23,001 nucleotides of DNA from Actinomycetales bacterium (GTDB taxonomy: Bacteria; Actinomycetota; Actinomycetes; S36-B12): the NCBI GenBank assembly GCA_017849335.1, contig JAFIHP010000283.1, forward strand, positions 1-23,001. Direction: 5' to 3'. The notes under the pieces were generated by a model. The model was not told the origin of the DNA and did not search any database. It saw nothing but the letters and a program-made list of their open reading frames with translations. The translations under genes were made by a program, and so were the position numbers. Shown piece after piece: positions 15,270 through 22,888 of the stretch (the first letter of the stretch is position 1; each line of letters opens with the position of its first letter).

Positions 15270-16174
15270 GTGCGCCCGTCCTGCTGATCGGATTCAACCG
15301 TCCCGACCTGCTCGCTCGCGTCATCGACCACGTGCGCGCGGGCCGCCCCGAGCGGGTGTACCTCGCCGTCGACGGGCCCCGCCCGGATCGGCCCGGCGAG
15401 GCGGAGAGCGTCCGCGCCTGCCAGGAGCTGGTCCGTGGTCTGGACTGGGGATGCCGCGTGCAGACGCTCTTCCGGGAGTCCAACCTCGGCTGCGGACGCG
15501 GGGTGTCCGGTGCGATCTCCTGGTTCTTCGAGCACGAGGAGAGCGGGGTGATCCTCGAGGACGACATCCTCGTCGACCCGACGTTCTTCGGCTACGCCGA
15601 CGCGATGCTCGACCGCTACCGCGACGACCCACGGGTCTTCGCGGTGAACGGCACCAACTTCGTGCCGCCGAGCGCCGTGACCGGCCCCGGGGACTACCGC
15701 TTCTCGCGCATCCCGATCGTCTGGGGCTGGGCGACCTGGCGCCGGACGTGGCAGCAGTACTCGTTCGACATCGCGGGCTGGCGTCGCCAGCTGCCCCTGC
15801 GACGCGCCTGGCCGGCGATGGGCGGGACCTGGCAGTCGCTCGCGCTCTGGTCGGCCAACTTCGACCTCATGGCCCGGCACACGATCGACACCTGGGACCT
15901 GCAGCTCGTCCGGGCGGCCATGACCGCCGGGGCGTGGTCCGTGACGCCGAACGTGAACCTCGTCGAGAACGCCGGGTTCCGGGACGACGCCACCCACACG
16001 CAGCGCCGACCGGGCTACCTGCGGGCCGTGGAGCCGATGCCGCGCGTGCCGGACCCCGTCCCGGTGCGGCTCGACGAGCGCGCGGACGCCTGGCTCATGC
16101 GTTCGGTGTACGGGGCGACGACGCGTGGTCTGGCGGGCCAGGCGTGGCGGGCAGCTCGCCGGCTGACGGGCTGA
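15266..16174 (+). CDS. GT2-like glycosyltransferase (HlpA-like type)
   Basis: 302 residues. It has a GT-A fold but a distinct subfamily look: PVLLIGFNRPDLL at the N-terminus, VYLAVDGPRPDRPGE, NLGCGRGVSGAISWFF, the metal-binding VILEDDILVDPTFF (Glu98, Asp99, Asp100) and then RIPIVWGWATWRRTW. The GWATW segment is typical of the group often labelled hemolytic protein HlpA-like or nucleotide-diphospho-sugar transferase. It probably transfers a sugar during glycan assembly; donor and acceptor are unknown. The start is GTG at 15266, overlapping the DUF2304 stop by 4 bases. Its last 80 bases overlap the end of the convergent GT11 gene. The reading frame stays protein-like to the stop. Confidence 0.82.
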   Translation: MSAPVLLIGFNRPDLLARVIDHVRAGRPERVYLAVDGPRPDRPGEAESVRACQELVRGLDWGCRVQTLFRESNLGCGRGVSGAISWFFEHEESGVILEDDILVDPTFFGYADAMLDRYRDDPRVFAVNGTNFVPPSAVTGPGDYRFSRIPIVWGWATWRRTWQQYSFDIAGWRRQLPLRRAWPAMGGTWQSLALWSANFDLMARHTIDTWDLQLVRAAMTAGAWSVTPNVNLVENAGFRDDATHTQRRPGYLRAVEPMPRVPDPVPVRLDERADAWLMRSVYGATTRGLAGQAWRAARRLTG

Positions 16175-17126
16175 CGCTCGCGCGAGCGCCCACGGGCGGG
16201 CGCAGCCGGAAGACCGGCCTCCCGTCGATCGGGGACAGGTGCGAGGGCACCGACGTCCACCCCGGCAGGCCCATGTCGGGCAGCTCCTCGGCCGTCCAGC
16301 GGTTGGGCAGCCACGGGTCGGGGTACAGGACGCGGACGTCCGGGTCGCGGGCAGTGGCGACCGCGCCGGCCCACCACGAGAACGTCGAGTTCGGGAGCAC
16401 CAGCGTCGCGCCCGCCACGAGGTTCCAGAAGTCGTCCCGCGCCGGCTCCCCGGTCAACCGGACGGGGTCGACGACCCGTAGCCCCGCGGACTCCACGAAC
16501 CGTCGAAGCCACGGGATGAACGCCGGCTCGTCGGCCTGGAGGACGACCTCCTCGATGCCCTCCCCGCGCAGGCGGTCCACGACGGCGTCGTAGTAGGCCG
16601 GGGGCAGCTGCCACATCTCGCGGACGTAGTCGGCACGCTGGCGCACGTTGATCACGGCCCGCCGGCGCGCGACGAGCTCGTCGTAGCCGGTGGGTGCCTG
16701 CGCCGCCAGCTCGGACGCGACGGTCCGCCAGTCGTCCGCCCACCAGCCCGGGTGCTGCGCGAACGTCTCGAGGAGCACCGGGCGACCGGCCGGAAGGGGG
16801 GTCGGCGGCTCGAATGGCGAGAACTGCGACACGACGAACCGCCGCGAGCGCCGCTCGTGTGCCCGCGCGGTCGCGTGGAGCACGGGCGCGAGGGGACCGG
16901 GCTGCCTCGCCAGCTCGGACCATCGAGCACGGTCGCGCCGAGAGGGATGGCGGGCACTGACCGACAGCACGTCCGTGATGTCCGGGGAGAACCAGCCTTC
17001 GACGAACAGCAGCTCGTACGACGACCTTCCGGTCTCGCGCAGCGCGCGCAAGGTCGCGGCGTACGCGAACAGCTGGTTCCCCAACCCGCCGCGAAGCCAG
17101 GTGAGGACGTCCGGTCCCGCCGTCAC
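16095..17126 (-). CDS. GT11 (alpha-1,2-fucosyltransferase-like) glycosyltransferase with altered motif
   Basis: 343 residues. The N-terminus WLRGGLGNQLFAYA (10-23) and the C-terminal VLPNSTFSWWAGAVA (243-257) are the hallmark motifs of GT11 alpha-1,2-fucosyltransferases, which transfer L-fucose from GDP-L-fucose. The central motif, normally H-x-R-R-G-D-Y for GDP binding, reads N160-V-R-Q-R-A-D-Y167, with His replaced, Gly replaced by Ala and apparently one residue inserted. The donor may therefore differ, for example GDP-D-rhamnose or another GDP-6-deoxyhexose from the gmd pair. The last 26 residues are Pro/Ala/Ser-rich, lie beyond the conserved fold and overlap the convergent gene by 80 bases. 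The start is GTG at 17126, overlapping the sulfotransferase stop by 4 bases, so it is in the same operon. Confidence 0.85.
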   Translation of the reverse strand: MTAGPDVLTWLRGGLGNQLFAYAATLRALRETGRSSYELLFVEGWFSPDITDVLSVSARHPSRRDRARWSELARQPGPLAPVLHATARAHERRSRRFVVSQFSPFEPPTPLPAGRPVLLETFAQHPGWWADDWRTVASELAAQAPTGYDELVARRRAVINVRQRADYVREMWQLPPAYYDAVVDRLRGEGIEEVVLQADEPAFIPWLRRFVESAGLRVVDPVRLTGEPARDDFWNLVAGATLVLPNSTFSWWAGAVATARDPDVRVLYPDPWLPNRWTAEELPDMGLPGWTSVPSHLSPIDGRPVFRLRPPVGARASVSPSAGELPATPGPPDHASSPRTPNA

Positions 17127-18097
17127 CCGGAGATCATGTCGACCGCGGCGATCGCGGAGCGGTACGTGGCGTCGAGCCGGTCGGCTCCCGGGCCGACGAG
17201 GTCGACGATCCGGTCGCGTAGGCCACCGCTCATTCGCGCGCGCTCGCCGTGCGGGAGGTTGCCCAGGTACGGGTTGTCCAGCTCCTCGGGCGAGATGCGG
17301 TCACGGTAGACGTCGTCCCATGTGGTGCCCGCGTCGACCGCGGGCGCTGCAGGAATGCCGATCCGCTCGGACAGGTACGTGGCCACCCCGACGGGTGACG
17401 TCGACGCCAGCCAGCTGAACGGGATCACCACCACGCCCGGCGTGCGGGCCAGGTCCGCCAGAGAGCTCCAGGAGTCCTCCTGCGCGCGGACCCACTCGGC
17501 CGTGACATCTGCCGGATCGGTCCGCCCCTCGTAGAGCGCGAGGGAGGCCGCACTGTCGACGAACGGCCGGATGCACAAGATCACGCGGGCGACCTCCGTG
17601 GCCGCCACCCGGCGGGTGACCGAGGCGTTGTGCTTGGGGTACCACCACAGCCGAAGCGGGTGATCGGGATCCGACCAGCGGCCCGGGGGGACGTGCTGGG
17701 GGAACGCGGCGAGGACGAGGTTCTGCAACGAGGTGGTTCCCGACCGGCTGAACCCGGCGACGAACAGGAACGGGCGCTCGAACTCCCCCGCGCCGACGGC
17801 CCGGTACGCCGCCTCGTAGGAGTGCTGCCCGGGCAGCCCTTCGTACCGCAGGTACGAGCGGGGGGTCCGGGCACGCTCCAGCAGCCACTGCGTCGTCAGC
17901 CAGGGCTCCGTCCGGCGGTGCTGCCACACCCGCTGCCGGCGCCGCTCGACCACCGTCGCGTACGGGCCGCCGAGGTACCACCCGCGCAGGCCGTCACCGG
18001 CAGGCGGGAGCGGAGGCGTGTGCCGCACGCCGTCCCACAGGGCGTCGGCGAGCTGCCGGCAGGCAGGATCCCGCGGCAACCTCGCCGTCCGGTCCAC
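17123..18097 (-). CDS. Sulfotransferase family protein
   Basis: 324 residues. It would transfer sulfate from PAPS to a hydroxyl, here probably of the glycan or its lipid. FVAGFSRSGTTSLQN (P-loop FSRSGTTS at about residues 116-123) is the 5'-phosphosulfate-binding loop, and IRPFVDSAASL (about 176-186) fits the 3'-phosphate-binding Arg and Ser. The first 90 residues are an N-terminal extension rich in Arg and Trp. The start chosen is GTG at 18097, because GGGAGG ends 5 nt upstream; a GTG at 18103 would overlap that ribosome site. A 109-base gap separates it from the GT4 upstream, so it may have its own promoter. No PAPS-synthesis genes are in the window. The family is clear; the acceptor is inferred. 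Confidence 0.85.
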   Translation of the reverse strand: MDRTARLPRDPACRQLADALWDGVRHTPPLPPAGDGLRGWYLGGPYATVVERRRQRVWQHRRTEPWLTTQWLLERARTPRSYLRYEGLPGQHSYEAAYRAVGAGEFERPFLFVAGFSRSGTTSLQNLVLAAFPQHVPPGRWSDPDHPLRLWWYPKHNASVTRRVAATEVARVILCIRPFVDSAASLALYEGRTDPADVTAEWVRAQEDSWSSLADLARTPGVVVIPFSWLASTSPVGVATYLSERIGIPAAPAVDAGTTWDDVYRDRISPEELDNPYLGNLPHGERARMSGGLRDRIVDLVGPGADRLDATYRSAIAAVDMISG

Positions 18098-18102
18098 AGC
18101 CA

Positions 18103-18108
18103 CCTCCC
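18103..18108 (-). promoter_or_regulatory. Ribosome binding site of the sulfotransferase gene
   Basis: GGGAGG on the minus strand, with five bases to the GTG at 18097. It sets the start two codons inside the longer frame. Confidence 0.6.
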
Positions 18109-18146
18109 AGCCCGTTCGGCCGATTGTGGCACGCCCGTGTTACGGC

Positions 18147-18164
18147 GTTCACCCGAAGTTCACC
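18147..18164. repeat. Direct repeat GTTCACC with 11-bp period upstream of the sulfotransferase gene
   Basis: GTTCACC at 18147-18153 and 18158-18164 are one helical turn apart in the 109-base gap before the sulfotransferase gene. Next to them is ACGCC-N8-GGCGT (18131-18148). This could be an operator, but nothing else supports it. Confidence 0.25.
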
Positions 18165-18206
18165 TGGACACCGCGGCGAGACCCGCGGCGAGCGGCTCGA
18201 GGCGGG

Positions 18207-19901
18207 TCAGCCTCGACGTACGCGTCTGCCCAGCCGGCGCAGTGGCGCGGTCGCCCGCCAGGTCCGGCTCGACAGCACGGCGGACAGCGCAGCCGCGTCC
18301 GCGGCGGCCGTGTCGGCTCCCACCGCACTGGTGGGGACCTCGGGGAGAGAGCTGATCCGGGTGAAGAAGTCGGCCAGCCCCGCGGCGAACCCGTCCCAGG
18401 TCGACCGGCGGACGGCCGCGAGGAGCTGGTCGAGCCGGTCCGCTCGGGCGTGCTCGTCGGACAGCAAGGCGACGAGGTCCGTCGCATAGGCGTCGACCGA
18501 CCACGAGGCGGGCAGCCCGCGCACGCCCGAGACCTCGTGCAGGGGCCCGAAGTCCGTGAAGGTCGACGGGGTGCCGAGGACGGCCGCCTCGTAGGGCACG
18601 AAGCCGAAACCCTCCGCGCTCGACGGGTAGAGCACGGCGGTCGCGTTCGCGAGGAGCCAGGCGCGGCTGGCGGAGTCGACGTGGCCCACGGTGTGCAGCC
18701 GGCCGCGCAGATCCAGGTGCCGGGCCGAGAGGTCGTCCTCGGACGCCTTGGAGCTGCTGCTGCGCACGTGCAGCCCGGCGAGCACGAGGTCGCAGGGCTG
18801 TCCGGCCCGAAGCGCCTCCTGCCACACCTTGATCGCGAAGTCGCGGTTCTTGTGCACGAAGTCGTTCCCGAGCACGAGCACGAACCGTCGACCCCCGAGG
18901 CCGCGAACGACCTCGGCGAGGTCGGAGCCCGGCTCGTCGGGCGCAGCCTCCCGCGAGACGTGGTCGAGTCCCAAGGGGAGCGCGAGGACCCGTTCTGCGT
19001 CGAGACGGGGGACCTCGGCCATCAGCCGATCCGCGACGTCGGCGCTGATCGTCGTGATGCCGTCGACGCTGAGGGCGATGCGGCGCTGGAGAGCGCGGTA
19101 CACGAGCCAGGCGTCACGCGAGCCGTGATAGCGCTCGATGTCGTAGGCGATGAGATCGAGGTAGGTCGTGACGACGCGCGCGCCGAGGTGGCGGGCGGCC
19201 GCGATGTTGCTGCGCGCGTCGATCTGGTTCGGGTACCACACGACGTCGGACAGGGGTGGCTCGACGTCCGGCGCGACGACCTCGACGGTCGGCCGGTCGG
19301 CGAGGTGGGCCGCGTAGCCCGGCAGCTCGGCGAGGCCGACGAGTCGGATGGCCTCGATCCCGCGCTGGTGTGCCAGCGCTCCCACGGCCGCGGTGGTGAG
19401 CACCTGCGCGCCGGTCTCGTGCGGACCGAGCCACGTGACGTCGACCGTGACCGTGAGACGTCCCGGTCGGGTGCGGTGCCGGCGAAGCGCCGCGTGCTGG
19501 GCGCTGCCGCGGTCGTCGGCCTCCAACAGGTCGACCTCCGACGGGCCCAGCACGGCCTCGGCGTGCGCGACGTCGGCGTGGTCGGTCACCCACCAGTCGT
19601 GCCACAGGCCGCGCTCGGAGGCCCGTCGGAGCCAGTCGCCGACGTCATCGGGATCCGTGGACGCCATCGGGCCGACGAGGTCGACGAGGTCCGTGGCGAT
19701 CGCCACGAGGGGACCGCTGGCCGTCGTCGCCCGCAGCCACGTGGGAGGACGGGCGGGCCCGGAGACGAGGGAAAGCGACGCGATCCGCGGGTCGGAGTCG
19801 ATCCGGGCGGAGAACTCGTCCATTCGCTCCATCGTCAGCAGCGCCGGGTCGCCGATGACGGTCAGCCGCCTCCCGCGCCGGGAGCGGAGCTCCTCGCTCA
19901 C
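18207..19901 (-). CDS. GT4 glycosyltransferase with extra N-terminal module
   Basis: 564 residues. The C-terminal part (about 150-520) is a GT4 GT-B enzyme: VDVTWLGPHETGAQVL at its start, LVLGNDFVHKNRDFAIK (phosphate-binding Lys), and EGFGFVPYE (E-x7-E, about 429-437) followed by LGTPSTFTD. A tail with SSRTWRATAPLRRLGRRVRRG resembles the basic amphipathic ends of membrane-associated glycosyltransferases. Residues 10-145 do not belong to the GT4 fold; pieces such as DPRIASLSLVSGPARPPTWL and WLRRASERGLWHDWWV look like the second half of a GT2 domain without its DxD, perhaps a degenerate remnant. The start is GTG at 19901, sharing one base with the preceding stop (TAGTG), so translation is coupled. 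It acts in the cytoplasm before export; sugars are unknown. Confidence 0.85.
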   Translation of the reverse strand: MSEELRSRRGRRLTVIGDPALLTMERMDEFSARIDSDPRIASLSLVSGPARPPTWLRATTASGPLVAIATDLVDLVGPMASTDPDDVGDWLRRASERGLWHDWWVTDHADVAHAEAVLGPSEVDLLEADDRGSAQHAALRRHRTRPGRLTVTVDVTWLGPHETGAQVLTTAAVGALAHQRGIEAIRLVGLAELPGYAAHLADRPTVEVVAPDVEPPLSDVVWYPNQIDARSNIAAARHLGARVVTTYLDLIAYDIERYHGSRDAWLVYRALQRRIALSVDGITTISADVADRLMAEVPRLDAERVLALPLGLDHVSREAAPDEPGSDLAEVVRGLGGRRFVLVLGNDFVHKNRDFAIKVWQEALRAGQPCDLVLAGLHVRSSSSKASEDDLSARHLDLRGRLHTVGHVDSASRAWLLANATAVLYPSSAEGFGFVPYEAAVLGTPSTFTDFGPLHEVSGVRGLPASWSVDAYATDLVALLSDEHARADRLDQLLAAVRRSTWDGFAAGLADFFTRISSLPEVPTSAVGADTAAADAAALSAVLSSRTWRATAPLRRLGRRVRRG

Positions 19902-21640
19902 TAGACCGCCTCGTACAGGTGGGGCAGTCGCTGGTCGAGCGCCGGCGAGTAGTACGGGTCCACGGGATAGACCGTCGACCACCGGTCGCGGAACGCACGC
20001 GCCTCCGCGGCGTCCGGCTTGTGGCGGGCCATCGACGCTCCCTCGTGGTGGGTCCAGTGCGCGTAGGGCGTCCACGCTACGCGACGACCCTGCTGATGCA
20101 CCCGGAGGCAGAAGTCGACGTCGTTGAAGTCCCGGGCGAACACCGGGTCGAACCCGCCGACCTCGTCGAAGACCGCGGCCGGGACGAGCATCGCGGCCGC
20201 CGTGACTGCCAGGTAGTTGCGCGGTGTCAGCGTGGAGCCGAAGTACCCCGGCTCCTTGCCGGGCCGACCGATCCAGCAGTGGGTCGGGCCGCTGGGCAGC
20301 AGGACCATCCCGACGTGCTGCAGCCGGCCGTCCGGGTACGTCAGCCGGCACCCGACGGCACCGACACCGGGGGCCTGGCCCACCTCGAGGAGCCGCGTGA
20401 CCGGGTTCGGCTCGGCGACGGTCGTGTCGTCGTTGAGGATGAGCAGGTAGTCGCCGGTGGCAGCGGACCGGCCCAGGTTGATCGCCTCGGCGAAGTTGAA
20501 CTCCTCCGCGCCGTAGACGACGTGCCGTACCGGATGGCGCCCGTGGAAGTCGACCCGGACGTCCGGGATGACGCCGGTCGTCACGATCACGAACTCGAGG
20601 CGGGTCTGCGTCTCGAGCTCGACGAGAGAGCGGACCGCGTCGTCGACGAACCTCCTGGTGCCGGCCGTGTTCGGCGTGCCGATCGTCGGGATGATGACCG
20701 AGACGAGGGGATCGGCACCGACCCGCGGGTGCACCTCGTTCAACCCGGGAACCGCGCTCGCAGCGACGGATCCGCCGCCGAACGTCCGGTCGAGGTAGTC
20801 GCCCTGGACGCGCGCGGCCGCGTCCTGGGCCCACGGCTTGGCGTCGATCGTGAGCGCGGTCGACTCGGCCCAGGCCCGCCAGTGGTAGAGCGGGCGAGGC
20901 AGGTGGACCACGCGGCCCAGGCGCGGAAGCAGCCGCAGGGCGAGGTCGAAGTCCTGGGCCCCGTCCATCGCGCTGCGCAGGCCGCCCACGGCGACCATGT
21001 CGGCGCGCCGGAACACCGTGAAGTGGCACAGGTACATCTGCGTCATCAGCAGCTCGGGCGAGAAGTCCGGCTTGCAGTACAGCTCGAAGTGCTGGCCGCG
21101 GAAGTCGATCTTGTCCTCGTCGGAGTAGACCGCGTCGGGGAACGAGCCCTCCTCGATCGCCCGGGTGAACTCGTCGATGCACCGCGGGTCGAGCACGTCG
21201 TCGTGATCGAGCATCCCGACGTACTCGCCCGTCGCCCGCTCCAGCGCCGCGTTGAGCGCGGAGGAGATCCCGCCGTTCTCCTTGCGCACCAACATGATGC
21301 GCTCGTCGTCGGCATGCTCGCGGGCGAACACCTCGAGGAACGAGATGACGTCCGCCTTCGTCGAGCCGTCGTCGACGACGAGGAGCTGCCAGTTGCGCGC
21401 CCGCTGGGCGAGCACGGACTCCAGGCACTCACGCAGGAACTTGACCGGCGGGTCGTACACGGGCACCAGGATCGAGACGGTGGTCAGGTGGCTGACCGAG
21501 CCCGCGGTCACCTGCGCGGCGTCCGCCAGCCACGCCCGGTACTGGCGTCCGACCCGGCGCTCGTGCAGGCGGCGCCGGACCCACCGGCGCACCCGGCCCG
21601 CGCGCCCGCGCGCCCGGCGGTACAGGCTCCGGTCAGCCAC
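19901..21640 (-). CDS. Tandem GT2-GT2 glycosyltransferase
   Basis: 579 residues with a very basic N-terminus (residues 4-35) that may contact membrane lipid, then two complete GT-A domains. The first (about 54-290) has VSILVPVYDPP, VVDDGST (88-94), ENGGISSALNAAL and the metal-binding LDHDD (144-148). The second (about 312-545) has VSVIIPTIGTPN, FNFAEAINLG, LILNDDT (400-406) and GAVGCRLTYPDGRLQHVG, as in rhamnosyl- and O-antigen-type bifunctional enzymes. Two DxD centres suggest it adds two linkages, possibly building a repeat unit. The start is GTG at 21640, overlapping the ABC ATPase stop by 8 bases, so it is in the exporter operon. No earlier start is needed, because upstream frames lie inside the ATPase gene. 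Donors cannot be read from sequence. Confidence 0.9.
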   Translation of the reverse strand: MADRSLYRRARGRAGRVRRWVRRRLHERRVGRQYRAWLADAAQVTAGSVSHLTTVSILVPVYDPPVKFLRECLESVLAQRARNWQLLVVDDGSTKADVISFLEVFAREHADDERIMLVRKENGGISSALNAALERATGEYVGMLDHDDVLDPRCIDEFTRAIEEGSFPDAVYSDEDKIDFRGQHFELYCKPDFSPELLMTQMYLCHFTVFRRADMVAVGGLRSAMDGAQDFDLALRLLPRLGRVVHLPRPLYHWRAWAESTALTIDAKPWAQDAAARVQGDYLDRTFGGGSVAASAVPGLNEVHPRVGADPLVSVIIPTIGTPNTAGTRRFVDDAVRSLVELETQTRLEFVIVTTGVIPDVRVDFHGRHPVRHVVYGAEEFNFAEAINLGRSAATGDYLLILNDDTTVAEPNPVTRLLEVGQAPGVGAVGCRLTYPDGRLQHVGMVLLPSGPTHCWIGRPGKEPGYFGSTLTPRNYLAVTAAAMLVPAAVFDEVGGFDPVFARDFNDVDFCLRVHQQGRRVAWTPYAHWTHHEGASMARHKPDAAEARAFRDRWSTVYPVDPYYSPALDQRLPHLYEAV

Positions 21641-22886
21641 CGTCGCCGGCCGGTTCGATGGTGATGTGCGCGGGCAGCTGGACGACGCCCTGACCGATCT
21701 CGCCCCGCGGGCTCCGGACAGCGAACTCCACCGCGTCGTTCCAGGAGTCGAGCAGGCGCGAGCCGGTGTAGTCGAAGACATCGACGTGGACCCGGTAGCG
21801 GCCGGGGAGCAGCGGGTTGTCCGTCAGCGCCATCGACACGACGTGCCCACCGCTGATCGTGCCGAAGTCGACCCCGAGCCGGTGGTTGCTCAGCATCGTG
21901 ACGAGGGTGCCCGAGTCGTGCTGCAGGGCCACCCGGACGTTGGGTCCCAGCGTCGGCTGGTCGACCTTCAGCCCGAGCCGGATCGCGAAGGTCGTGCCGG
22001 TCTCCGCGTGGCTGATGGCCTGGCCGGACGGATCGGTCACCTGTGCCGACGTGACCTGCACCGTCTGGTCACCGGGCCGTGCGGACCCGTCGTCCTCCCG
22101 GACGGCCGAGACGAGCGGGTTGCGCGCGGCCTCGTCGGCGTTGACCTTCCGCAGGTACGCCGCGATCGTGTCGACGGCGGGGCCGTGCTGCTGCATCACG
22201 CCGTGCTCGAGCCAGGCGATCTCGTCGCACAGCCCTTCCAGCTGGCCCAGGCCGTGGCTGACGACGACGATCGTGCGACCGGACCGACGCAGCGCGTAGA
22301 GATGGTCGAAGCACTTGCGCTGGAACTCCTCGTCGCCGACGGCGAGCACCTCGTCGACGAGGAGGACGTCGGGCTTCATGTGGACCGCGACGGAGAACCC
22401 GAGCCGGACGTACATGCCGCTCGAGTAGTGCTTGACCGGGTCGTCGATGAACTCCCCGAGGCCGCTGAAGTCGACGATCTCGTCGACCACGGCGGCGATC
22501 TCCTTGCGGGACAGCCCGAGGATCGAGCCGTTGAGGGCGATGTTCTCGCGACCGGTCATGTCCGGGTGGAAGCCGGCGCCGAGCTCGATGAGCGCGGCGA
22601 CCCGGCCCTGGGTGGTGATGGTGCCCGTGCTCGGCCGGTAGATGCCACCGACCATCTTCAGCAGCGTCGACTTGCCGGAGCCGTTGTGCCCGATCAGGCC
22701 GTAGACGCTGCCCTTGGGGATCGTCAGCGAGAGGTCGCGGACCGCCCAGAAGTCTTCGGGGTTGCAGGCGCGGCCGCGCACGATGCGCTCCTTGAGGGAG
22801 TTGCGTCGGTCGGTGTGCCGGCGGTACCGCTTTCCGACGCCTACGAGCTCGACGGCGTGCTCCGCGGACGGGACGAGTTCGGCCAT
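21633..22886 (-). CDS. wzt: Wzt-type ABC transporter ATP-binding protein with C-terminal carbohydrate-binding extension
   Basis: 417 residues. It is the ATPase of a polysaccharide exporter that works with the permease encoded just upstream. Residues 10-250 form the nucleotide-binding domain: Walker A GHNGSGKST (66-74), LGAGFHPDMTGREN (Q-loop replaced region, as in O-antigen exporters), signature HYSSGMYVRL (153-162), Walker B VLLVDE (174-179) and switch His211. Residues about 270-417 form a beta-rich domain like Wzt-C, which in characterised systems binds the end of the finished chain before export. Simple teichoic acid or galactan exporters lack such a domain, so this suggests recognition of a modified glycan. 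The start is ATG at 22886, two bases after the permease stop. Family confidence is high; the cargo is unknown. The symbol is by type. Confidence 0.93.
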   Translation of the reverse strand: MAELVPSAEHAVELVGVGKRYRRHTDRRNSLKERIVRGRACNPEDFWAVRDLSLTIPKGSVYGLIGHNGSGKSTLLKMVGGIYRPSTGTITTQGRVAALIELGAGFHPDMTGRENIALNGSILGLSRKEIAAVVDEIVDFSGLGEFIDDPVKHYSSGMYVRLGFSVAVHMKPDVLLVDEVLAVGDEEFQRKCFDHLYALRRSGRTIVVVSHGLGQLEGLCDEIAWLEHGVMQQHGPAVDTIAAYLRKVNADEAARNPLVSAVREDDGSARPGDQTVQVTSAQVTDPSGQAISHAETGTTFAIRLGLKVDQPTLGPNVRVALQHDSGTLVTMLSNHRLGVDFGTISGGHVVSMALTDNPLLPGRYRVHVDVFDYTGSRLLDSWNDAVEFAVRSPRGEIGQGVVQLPAHITIEPAGDGG

Positions 22887-22888
22887 GA

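Noticed and set aside
18171..18192. Direct repeat CCGCGGCGAG with a 12-base period
   Set aside because: Only two GC-rich copies just after a stop codon. Likely chance; no array or mobile-element features nearby.
18207..21428. 1073-codon frame suggesting the GT4 is fused to a large upstream protein
   Set aside because: Above 19901 it is a shadow of the tandem GT2 gene, whose own frame carries the DxD motifs.
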